Below are positions 34,450 to 41,566 of a stretch of DNA of 64,000 nt, one piece after another. Position numbers and translations under genes: made by a program. The DNA comes from Streptomyces leeuwenhoekii (GTDB lineage: Bacteria > Actinomycetota > Actinomycetes > Streptomycetales > Streptomycetaceae), in the NCBI RefSeq assembly GCF_001013905.1, contig NZ_LN831790.1, forward strand, positions 7,082,001 to 7,146,000, in the 5' to 3' direction. Below the pieces are notes generated by a model that was not told the origin of the DNA, did no database searches, and saw nothing but the letters and a program-made list of their open reading frames with translations. The first letter of the stretch is position 1. Each line of letters starts with the position of its first letter.

Positions 34450-35370
34450 TCAGGCCACGACGAGGGGGCGCAGCGTGTGGTGGGCGATGGCCAGGCCCTG
34501 GCAGACCTTCTCCGGGGTGCCGCCCCACAGCGGGTCCTCGTGCTCGACGGAGAGGGTGCCGGTGAACCCGGCCTCGTACAACCGGTCGACGACGCGGGTC
34601 CAGTCGACCTGGCCGCGCCCCGGCACGCGGTAGCGCCACCAGCCGGTGGCCCAGGGGTCGCCGTCCTTGGCGGTGGTGCCGAAGAAGCCGTAGCGGTTGC
34701 GGGCCACCGGGTCCAGCTCGATGTCCTTGGCCTGGGCGTGGACGATGCGGTCGGCGTACGGCGTGATGGTGGCCAGGGGGTCGATGCCGAGCCACATCAG
34801 GTGGGAGGGGTCCCAGTTGAGGTACAGGCCGAGGGAGAACATCCACTCCCACAGCTCGGGGGAGTAGGCGATGTTGCCGGGGTGGCCGTCGGGGTGCCAG
34901 CCCTCCATCACGCAGTTCTCGATGATCAGCTTCACGTCCCGCTCGCCGGCGTACTCGACGAGTCCGGGCAGGACGCGTTCGGCCTCGCGCTGGTTCTCGG
35001 GCACGCTGCGGGCCGGGTCGCGGCCGATGAAGGTTCCCACGTACGGCACGCCGAGGGCCTGGGCGGCGTCGACGGCGTGCTCGAGGTGGGAGCGGATCTC
35101 CCGGCGGCGGGCGGGGTCGGGGTGGAGGTTGTTCTCGTAGTACGCCAGGGCCGAGATCGTCAGTCCCTTCTCCTCCGTCGAGCGCCGCACGCGTTCGCGT
35201 TCGCGCGCGTCGAAGCGGGCGACGTCGATGTGCGCGGCCTCGAAGTCGCGTCCGCCGGTGTCCGGCCAGACGGCGACCTCCAGGCACTCGTAGCCGGCCC
35301 GCGCGGCCCAGCCGGCGACGCGCTCCAGGGGCCAGGTGGGCAGGCAGGCGGTGAGCATGCCGAGTCTCAT
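34450..35370 (-). CDS. TIM-barrel sugar phosphate isomerase/epimerase family protein
   Basis: 306 residues from the ATG at 35370, whose start overlaps the upstream stop codon (ATGA). MRLGMLTACLPTWPLERVAG opens an AP-endonuclease-2 type barrel. Metal ligands are likely within IIENCVMEGWHP, LNWDPSHLMWLGID, IVHAQAKDIELD and LSVEHEDP (Glu-Asp-His-Glu pattern). Such enzymes isomerise or epimerise keto sugars. With a sugar dehydrogenase and a 3-oxidase alongside, a 3-keto-sugar or inositol-type substrate is plausible, but the reaction is not determined. Confidence 0.85.
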   Translation of the reverse strand: MRLGMLTACLPTWPLERVAGWAARAGYECLEVAVWPDTGGRDFEAAHIDVARFDARERERVRRSTEEKGLTISALAYYENNLHPDPARRREIRSHLEHAVDAAQALGVPYVGTFIGRDPARSVPENQREAERVLPGLVEYAGERDVKLIIENCVMEGWHPDGHPGNIAYSPELWEWMFSLGLYLNWDPSHLMWLGIDPLATITPYADRIVHAQAKDIELDPVARNRYGFFGTTAKDGDPWATGWWRYRVPGRGQVDWTRVVDRLYEAGFTGTLSVEHEDPLWGGTPEKVCQGLAIAHHTLRPLVVA

Positions 35371-36431
35371 GCGGGGACCTCCGTCCAGGTGGAGTCGGCG
35401 GCGGCCGAGTCGAGCACCGCCCGGGTCAGGCGGGCGGCGCGCAGGCCGGCGTCGAAGGTGGGCAGTCCGTCCACGCTCTCGCCCCGTGCGGCGGCGTAGG
35501 TGTCGGAGACGAAGTCGGCGAAGCACTCGCGATAGCCCTGAGGATGGCCGGGAGGCAGGGCGTCCGGCCGTCCGCCGGCGTGTGCCGGATCGCGGGTCAG
35601 CACACGGTCGGCGTCCCGGCCGCCGACCCAGAGGCGTTCGGGATTCTCCTGGTCGAAGACATAGCTCGCTTCGGGGCCGTCGAAGGAGAACCAGAGCCGG
35701 TTCTTGCGTCCGGCGCTGGCCTGACTGATCACCAGCGAACCCAGCCCGCCGGTGTCCGTGCGGAAGGAGATCACCCCGCCGTCCTCGGTGGACACCTCAC
35801 GGCCCGCGCGGACGGGGTGCGCGCGGCCGAGGGTGGCCTGCACGGCCGTGATGCGCTGACCGGTGACGAACTCCATCAGGTCGCACCAGTGGATGCCGAT
35901 GTCCCCGAAGGTCCGGCTGTCACCGCCCCGGTCGGCGTCCACCCGCCAGTTGTCGGCGTCCGCGTCCGCGAGCCAGTCCTGGAGGTACGAGCCGTGCAGC
36001 AGCCACGGCCCGCGCGCCTCGGCCCCGATCAGCGAACGTGCCAGCCGCACGGAGGCGTAGAAGCGGTAGACGAAGGGCACGGTGGCCACGCGGCCCGTCC
36101 GCGCCGCGAAGTCCGCGAGGTCCTCCGCCTCCTTCACCGAGACCGCCAGCGGCTTCTCGCAGACCACGTGCTTGCCTGCCTCCAGCGCCTGCCGGGCCAT
36201 GTCGTGGTGCAGGTGGTTGGGCGTGCAGAGGTGGACGACGTCCACGTCGGAGGCCAGTACCTCCTCGAACGTGGCGGGTACGGCTCCGGGCACGGCGTCG
36301 GCCAGGTCCCGGGCGCCCTCGGGTGTACGGCCGGCCACCAGGCGGACCCGGCCCGCCGCCGCCGTCACGGCACGGGCGTGCACGGAACCCATGAATCCGG
36401 TGCCCACGACCGCGGCTTGAATCTGCTGCAT
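35367..36431 (-). CDS. Gfo/Idh/MocA-family sugar dehydrogenase
   Basis: 354 residues. The NAD(P)-binding motif is at the start (AAVVGTGFMGSVHARAV), followed by VHLCTPNHLHHDMARQALEA and GKHVVCEKPLAVSVKEAEDL with the EKP lysine. The C-terminal substrate domain includes FGDIGIHWCDLMEFVTGQRI, carrying the Asp-x3-His pair. It oxidises or reduces a sugar, glycoside or inositol derivative. First gene of the minus-strand operon, divergent from the ROK regulator with a shared palindromic operator between them. Confidence 0.9.
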   Translation of the reverse strand: MQQIQAAVVGTGFMGSVHARAVTAAAGRVRLVAGRTPEGARDLADAVPGAVPATFEEVLASDVDVVHLCTPNHLHHDMARQALEAGKHVVCEKPLAVSVKEAEDLADFAARTGRVATVPFVYRFYASVRLARSLIGAEARGPWLLHGSYLQDWLADADADNWRVDADRGGDSRTFGDIGIHWCDLMEFVTGQRITAVQATLGRAHPVRAGREVSTEDGGVISFRTDTGGLGSLVISQASAGRKNRLWFSFDGPEASYVFDQENPERLWVGGRDADRVLTRDPAHAGGRPDALPPGHPQGYRECFADFVSDTYAAARGESVDGLPTFDAGLRAARLTRAVLDSAAADSTWTEVPA

Positions 36432-36476
36432 GTCCGCCTCGGCTTCTCCTCAGGAACAAGAACGGCGAGACCACTA

Positions 36477-36493
36477 TTGCACGTGGCGTGCAA
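36477..36493. promoter_or_regulatory. Operator between the sugar operon and ROK regulator
   Basis: TTGCACG (36477-36483) and CGTGCAA (36487-36493) form a perfect 7-bp palindrome around TGG in the 112-bp divergent promoter region. The ROK protein is the obvious candidate binder, which would give joint control of itself and the MocA-TIM-GMC operon. Confidence 0.7.
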
Positions 36494-36543
36494 AAGCCGT
36501 CAAGGGTGTGCTCCTCGCGGCGGAAGTGCGGAATGATGGCGGC

Positions 36544-37812
36544 ATGTCACGTCGCCCTCCCACCGCCATCGACCAGTACGAGGCCCTCTCTACCGTGCTG
36601 CGTCTGGTGCGCGGCGACCGGGCGCGCACCCGCCCGGAGCTGGGCGCGACCGCCCTGCTGGGGCGCACCGTCATCTCCCAGCGGGTCGAGGAGGCGATGG
36701 GCCTCGGCCTGCTCGAGGACGCCGACATCGGTCCGTCGAACGGCGGGCGGGCCCCCAGGCGCCTGCGCTTCCGGGCCGAACAGGGGCTCGTACTGTGCGC
36801 CGTGCTCGGCGCCGCCGCGCTCGACGTGGCCGTCACGGACCTCGACGGCCGGGTGCTGGACCGCCGCCACCTGGAGTGGCGCATCGCGCGCGGCCCCGAG
36901 CAGACCCTCGACTTCCTCGACGAGCAGTTCACCGGCCTGCTCGAGGACCGCGACCCCGAGCGGCTGTGGGCCGTGGTGATCGGTGTCCCCGGCCCCGTGG
37001 AGTTCGCCACCGGACGGCCCTCGCAGCCCCCGATCATGCCCGGCTGGGACGGCTACGACATCCGCGGCCGGCTGCAGCGCCGCTGGGGCGTGCCCGTCTG
37101 GGTCGACAACGACGCCAATCTGCTCGCCCTGGGCGAGGCAAGGACCACCGGCCTCGCCGACGACCAGCACCTGATCTTCGTGAAGGCCGGCACCGGCATC
37201 GGCGCGGGTATCGTCAGCCGGGGCCGAATCCACCGCGGCAGCAAGGGCGCCGCCGGTGACATCGGGCACGCCCGCGTCCAGGAGGACAACTCGACCATGT
37301 GCCGGTGCGGGCGCACGGGCTGCCTCGAGGCGCTCGCCGGCGGCTGGGCGCTGGCCCGGGACGCGGTGGGCGCCGTGCACGAGGGCCGCAGCCGGTTCCT
37401 CGCCGACATCCACCGAGCGACCGGTGAGATCACCCCGGCCGACATCGGCCGGGGCGTCGTGGCCGGGGACGCCTGGTGCCTGACGGCCGTGGCGCGGGCC
37501 GCCGAGCGCATCGGCAGCCTGATGGCCGCCCTGGTCAACTTCTACGACCCCGACTGCCTGGTCTTCGGCGGCGGCGCCGTCACCGGCTCGGACACCTTCC
37601 TGCGGGTCGTCGACCACACCGTGCGCAGCCGGGCCCTGCCGCTGGCCTCCGAGGGCCTGACCATCCGGTCCTCGGTCGCGGGCGACACCGGCGTCGTGGG
37701 CGGGGCGCACCTCGCCGTGGAGGCACTGCTGTCGGCGGACGCGCTCGCGGCCTGGGCGCCGGGCGGGAGTCCGTCGGCGGTGGCGCCCGAACGCCTCGTG
37801 GCCGGAGCCTGA
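36544..37812 (+). CDS. ROK-family transcriptional regulator
   Basis: 422 residues from the ATG at 36544. The N-terminal winged helix (STVLRLVRGDRARTRPELGA, GRTVISQRVEEAMGLGLLE) precedes a ROK sugar-binding domain: AVVIGVPGPVEFATGRP, VWVDNDANLLALGEA, FVKAGTGIGAGIVSRGRIHR and GDIGHARVQ. The ROK zinc motif is CRCGRTGCLEALAGG. These regulators release DNA when bound to a sugar or sugar phosphate. It is divergent from the glycoside-oxidation operon and just upstream of the GPH symporter and deglycosidase-like genes, so it probably controls both sides. Confidence 0.9.
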   Translation: MSRRPPTAIDQYEALSTVLRLVRGDRARTRPELGATALLGRTVISQRVEEAMGLGLLEDADIGPSNGGRAPRRLRFRAEQGLVLCAVLGAAALDVAVTDLDGRVLDRRHLEWRIARGPEQTLDFLDEQFTGLLEDRDPERLWAVVIGVPGPVEFATGRPSQPPIMPGWDGYDIRGRLQRRWGVPVWVDNDANLLALGEARTTGLADDQHLIFVKAGTGIGAGIVSRGRIHRGSKGAAGDIGHARVQEDNSTMCRCGRTGCLEALAGGWALARDAVGAVHEGRSRFLADIHRATGEITPADIGRGVVAGDAWCLTAVARAAERIGSLMAALVNFYDPDCLVFGGGAVTGSDTFLRVVDHTVRSRALPLASEGLTIRSSVAGDTGVVGGAHLAVEALLSADALAAWAPGGSPSAVAPERLVAGA

Positions 37813-37840
37813 GGCGCCCGGCCTCCGTCGACCCAACGCG

Positions 37841-37865
37841 CGGATACCCGCAGAGCGGGTATCCG
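37841..37865. terminator. Terminator after the ROK gene
   Basis: CGGATACCCGC (37841-37851) pairs perfectly with its complement at 37855-37865 around AGA. The 11-bp stem lies 29 bp past the ROK stop and is followed by a fresh promoter for the transporter. Confidence 0.75.
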
Positions 37866-37901
37866 TTGCGCCTGCACCACGCACAGACTCATCGCAGACC
37901 A

Positions 37902-37929
37902 TTGACTTATGTCTGCGGCGTGCATAAGT
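37902..37929 (+). promoter_or_regulatory. Promoter and palindromic operator before the GPH symporter
   Basis: TTGACT at 37902-37907 is a good -35 box. ACTTATG (37905-37911) and CATAAGT (37923-37929) form a 7-bp inverted repeat spanning the expected -35 to -10 region. A protein bound here would block transcription of the symporter/deglycosidase pair. It differs in sequence from the ROK-gene palindrome, so a second regulator (perhaps the TetR at 40833) may bind. Confidence 0.6.
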
Positions 37930-38045
37930 TCCGACGGCAGTGAGCGGACTGGACGACGTCCGCCGCAGTCACCGGCAGCCGCCCCTTCCGCTCCGCCTCT
38001 CGCGCGTCGCGGCGGCCCGCCCCTGCCTCCCGAAGGGACTCGACG

Positions 38046-39389
38046 ATGAGTGCCGTGCCCTCACCCGCCGCCGGCGTGGCCACCGGCCCCTCCGCGGAGC
38101 CGCGTCCGCTGCCCAGGACCGCCCAGTTCGGCTACGGCCTCGGTGACCTGGCGTCCAACCTGACCTGGACCACGCTGACGGCGTTCCTGCTGTTCTTCTA
38201 CACGGACGTCGCCGCCCTGACCGCCGCCACCGCCGGCACCATCCTGCTGATCGGCCGGATCGCGGACGCGGTGATCGACCCGCTGGTCGGCCTCGCCGTC
38301 GACCGCACCCGCAGCCGCTTCGGCCGCGCCCGCCCCTACCTGATCTTCGGCGCGCCCGTGCTCGGCATCGCCTTCGCCCTGGCCTTCACCGCACCCGGCA
38401 CCGGCACCACGGCCGTGGTCTGGGCCGCGGTCACCTTCGTCGTCGTCGGCGTCTGCCACTCGCTGGTCAACGTTCCATACGGCGCGATGCTGCCCATGCT
38501 CACCGACGACACCGACACCCGCCTCAAAATGAGCGGCTACCGGTTCGTCGGCGCCTCGCTCGGTCTGATCACCGTCTCCCTCGCCGTCATGCCGCTCGTC
38601 GAGATCCTCGGCGGTACCGACCGGGCCGGCGGCTTCACCGGTATGGCCATCGTCCTCGGCGCGGCCGGCACGCTGCTCTACTGGGTCGTCGCCCTGCTGT
38701 GCCGGGAACGCCCCGCCCCACCGGTCGCCCGCGAGGCCACCTCCCTGCACGCCCTCGCCTCCCTGCCCCGCAACCGCCACTGGCTCGGCGTGAGCGCCGC
38801 ATCCCTCGCGGCCTTCGTCCGGCTGGGAATCATCACGGCGGGCGCCGTCTACTACGCCCGTGACGTCCTCGACGACACCTGGGCCACCAGCTACATCCTG
38901 CTCGCCTTCTCCCTCTCCGCCCTGGTCGGTTCCCTCGTCACCCCGTGGTTCCTGCGCCGTACCGGCAAGCGCCGCGGCATCACCGTCGGCCTCGCCGCGA
39001 CGGCGGCCCTGTACGTCCTCCTCTTCTTCCTGGACGGCCGGCCGGTCTTGTTCCTCGCCGTATTCCTCCTCGCCAACCTGTTCGGCGGCTTCGGACTGGT
39101 CGCCGCCCCCGCTCTCGTCTCGGACGCCATCGACCACCACGAGACCCTCACCGGCCGCCGCGACGAGGGCCTGCTCTACGCCGGGTACAGCTTCGCCACC
39201 AAGGTGGGCACCGCCCTCGGCGGCTCCCTCTTCGCCTGGGCGCTCGCCTGGGGCGGATACCGCGCCGAACACGTCTCCGCCCAGGCGAGTCAGGCCATCG
39301 AGTGGGCCTTCATCGGACTCCCGGCCGTGCTCTGCCTGGTGCAGGCGGCCTGTATGCGCCTGTACGACCTGGAGCGGCGCCACGCCTGA
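38046..39389 (+). CDS. GPH-family (glycoside-pentoside-hexuronide:cation) symporter
   Basis: 447 residues with about 12 helices. TAQFGYGLGDLASNLTWTTL is the GPH N-terminus. DAVIDPLVGLAVDRTRSRFG and VNVPYGAMLPMLTDDTD are the family loops, and RRDEGLLYAGYSFATKVGTA near the C-terminus also fits. It imports a glycoside, pentose or uronide with H+ or Na+. It is directly followed by the deglycosidase-like gene and is a relative of the symporter at 46137, with colinear motifs throughout. Confidence 0.9.
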   Translation: MSAVPSPAAGVATGPSAEPRPLPRTAQFGYGLGDLASNLTWTTLTAFLLFFYTDVAALTAATAGTILLIGRIADAVIDPLVGLAVDRTRSRFGRARPYLIFGAPVLGIAFALAFTAPGTGTTAVVWAAVTFVVVGVCHSLVNVPYGAMLPMLTDDTDTRLKMSGYRFVGASLGLITVSLAVMPLVEILGGTDRAGGFTGMAIVLGAAGTLLYWVVALLCRERPAPPVAREATSLHALASLPRNRHWLGVSAASLAAFVRLGIITAGAVYYARDVLDDTWATSYILLAFSLSALVGSLVTPWFLRRTGKRRGITVGLAATAALYVLLFFLDGRPVLFLAVFLLANLFGGFGLVAAPALVSDAIDHHETLTGRRDEGLLYAGYSFATKVGTALGGSLFAWALAWGGYRAEHVSAQASQAIEWAFIGLPAVLCLVQAACMRLYDLERRHA

Positions 39390-39464
39390 CGGTGCCACCT
39401 GCCGCGCCCGGCGACCAGCGCCCTCCTGCGCCCACCCACCCCATCCCGTCACGAAGGACGAACC

Positions 39465-40775
39465 ATGCTCGAACGCCCGATCATCCAGCAGCGGGGCTTC
39501 CGGAACACGACCGACGGCGCCGGTGCCGAGGGTTTCCAGCTCCAGTTGCGCAACCCCAACTACCGCGGCATCGCGGGCAGCCTCGTCGACGGCGCCGACG
39601 TGATCGTCGACGGCCGGACGTTCCCCCGCGAAGCCCAGCGCTGGACGCTGGGGGGCCGCACCTTCACCCTCGACGAACTGCGGGCCTCCACGGACGTACG
39701 GTGGCAGCTCGACGAACCCGCCACGCTCTTCGTCCCCCACCCCGGCGGTCTGAGCGCGGGCGTCCACCACATCGAGGTCGCCGTCCACCTGCGCCGCCCC
39801 TACATCCCCGAGATCGCCGGACCCTCGGTGTTCCGCTCCACCGCCACGGCCACGATCGTGCCCGACCCCGCCGCGAACGGCGGCCTGCGCTACGGCGTCT
39901 CGCTCTACAGCTACTCCGGCGACCTCTACACCTCCATGTCCCTGGAGGACGCCATGGCCGACATCGCCGACATCGGCGCCACCGGCATCGAAATCCTCGG
40001 CGAAGGCAACATCCCCGGCTACCCGCACCCCGACCCGGCCTGGACCGACACCTGGCACCGGCTGCTGGACCGCTACGGACTCACACCGACGAACTACGGA
40101 TCCTGGGTCGACACCGCCATGTGGCGCGACCGCGACCTCACCGCCGAGGAGGGCCGCGCCCAGCTCGAACGCGACCTGCGCCTGGCCAAGCTGCTCGGTT
40201 TCACCTCGATCCGCCCGAAGTTCGGCGTCGTTACCCCGGAACTCGACCCGCACCCCATCTGGCAGCCCGCCGTCGAACGCGTCCTCGACCTCGCCACCGA
40301 CCTTGACATCGTCATCTGCCCCGAGATCCACAGCCCCACCCCGATCAAGCACCCCGTCACCCAGGCGTACCTCGACTTCATCGACCGGACCGGCAGCGAC
40401 CACTTCAAACTCCTCATCGACACGGGCATCTTCCAGACGGCCCCGGTCGACGACGGCCACGAGGGCTTCGAAGGCAAGAAGCGACCGCCCTTCCTGGAAC
40501 CCCTGGCCGTCCCCATGAGCGACCTCGCCGACGTACTGCCGCACGTGCACTTCATCCAAGCGAAGTTCTTCGAGATCGACGACCGGCTCACCGACCTGCA
40601 CATCCCCTGGCCGGAGATCCTCACGACCCTGCGCGCGGCCGGTTGGCAGGGCTGGCTCTCCAGCGAGTACGAGGGCCGGCGCGAACCGTACCGGGGCCGA
40701 GACCAGGTCCGCCGCCAGCATGCGCTGCTGCGCACCCTGAGTCACGACGCTGCTCCAGGCGGGGACCTCGACTGA
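39465..40775 (+). CDS. Fused C-glycoside deglycosidase-like protein (beta-subunit domain plus TIM barrel)
   Basis: 436 residues in two parts. Residues 1-about 135 (MLERPIIQQRGFRNT, GFQLQLRNPNYRGIAGSLVD, FTLDELRASTDVRWQLDEPA) resemble the small beta subunit (DUF6379-type) of bacterial C-glycoside deglycosidases such as CarC/DgpB. Residues about 140-430 are a TIM barrel (YGVSLYSYSGDLYTSMSLED, GATGIEILGEGNIPGY, ICPEIHSPTPIKHP, FKLLIDTGIF, WLSSEYEGRREPYRGRD) like the catalytic alpha subunit; metal ligands are likely the Glu, Asp, His and Glu in EIHSP, LIDTG, HFIQAKF and SSEYEG. In characterised systems the subunits are separate proteins acting on 3-keto-C-glycosides. A natural fusion with a 3-oxidase gene nearby is notable. 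Activity is inferred. Confidence 0.78.
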   Translation: MLERPIIQQRGFRNTTDGAGAEGFQLQLRNPNYRGIAGSLVDGADVIVDGRTFPREAQRWTLGGRTFTLDELRASTDVRWQLDEPATLFVPHPGGLSAGVHHIEVAVHLRRPYIPEIAGPSVFRSTATATIVPDPAANGGLRYGVSLYSYSGDLYTSMSLEDAMADIADIGATGIEILGEGNIPGYPHPDPAWTDTWHRLLDRYGLTPTNYGSWVDTAMWRDRDLTAEEGRAQLERDLRLAKLLGFTSIRPKFGVVTPELDPHPIWQPAVERVLDLATDLDIVICPEIHSPTPIKHPVTQAYLDFIDRTGSDHFKLLIDTGIFQTAPVDDGHEGFEGKKRPPFLEPLAVPMSDLADVLPHVHFIQAKFFEIDDRLTDLHIPWPEILTTLRAAGWQGWLSSEYEGRREPYRGRDQVRRQHALLRTLSHDAAPGGDLD

Positions 40776-40832
40776 GGACCGCGGGGCGGGTATGCAGCCC
40801 GTCCCTGGCCGGCCGTTGCCTAGACTGGGCGG

Positions 40833-41519
40833 GTGTCCACGTCCCAGAAGCGCCCCGTCAAACTGTCCGGTGTCCGAGCTCCGAAGCAGGAGCGCAGTCA
40901 GCGGTCGTTCGAGCTGGTCCTGGACACCACGCTTGAGCTGCTCGCCGAGAAGGGTTACCAGGGTTTCTCGCTCACTGAGGTGAGCCGCCGTTCCAAGGTG
41001 TCGGTGGGTGCGATCTACACCCGCGTCGACGGCAAGGACGCCATCTTGCGTGCGGCCCAGGAGCGCTTCCAGGAGCTGCTGTCCGCCGAACACCGGGAAC
41101 TCGTCCGGGGCGACCGGTGGGAGGGCAAGCCGTTGGCGGGCCTGCTCCCCGAACTGGTCGGGGAGTTCGCCGGCCTGCTGCAACGACGGGGGAAGGTGCT
41201 GGGTGCCTTCATGCAGCTCGGATCGGTGGACGAGACGGTGGCCAGGGTCGGCAAGGCCGGCTACTTCGATCTCAGGGACCGTTTCACCGCGCTGCTCCTG
41301 GAACGTCGCGACGAGATCCGTCACCCCGATCCCGAGCGGGCGGTCCGGTCCTGCTTCGTCACCGTGTACGCGACGCTCGCCCGGGCCATGGCGCTCGACG
41401 TCGCCGCGGAGGCCGCGGAGGCGGCCGGGAGCGACAGCGGTGACCTGTCCGACCTCATCGAGGACCTGGGCGGAATGACGCTGGCGTTCCTGCGCTGCGA
41501 GGTCCCCGCGGGGATCTGA
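40833..41519 (+). CDS. TetR-family transcriptional regulator
   Basis: 228 residues from the GTG at 40833. The helix-turn-helix is near residues 17-63 (TTLELLAEKGYQGFSLTEVS, VSVGAIYTRVDGKDAILRAA). The ligand domain has no assigned effector. It follows the deglycosidase-like gene by 57 bp and converges on the GH3 gene, with a hairpin between them. Likely targets are the GPH/deglycosidase promoter or the palindromes near 45.9 kb. Confidence 0.88.
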   Translation: MSTSQKRPVKLSGVRAPKQERSQRSFELVLDTTLELLAEKGYQGFSLTEVSRRSKVSVGAIYTRVDGKDAILRAAQERFQELLSAEHRELVRGDRWEGKPLAGLLPELVGEFAGLLQRRGKVLGAFMQLGSVDETVARVGKAGYFDLRDRFTALLLERRDEIRHPDPERAVRSCFVTVYATLARAMALDVAAEAAEAAGSDSGDLSDLIEDLGGMTLAFLRCEVPAGI

Positions 41520-41528
41520 GGGACGCCG

Positions 41529-41558
41529 GTGCCGGGCGCGAGTACAGGCGCCCGGCAC
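41529..41558. terminator. Bidirectional terminator, TetR and GH3 genes
   Basis: GTGCCGGGCGC (41529-41539) pairs perfectly with GCGCCCGGCAC (41548-41558) around an 8-nt loop, in the 47-bp gap between two convergent stop codons. Confidence 0.75.
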
Positions 41559-41566
41559 GCCCTTCG

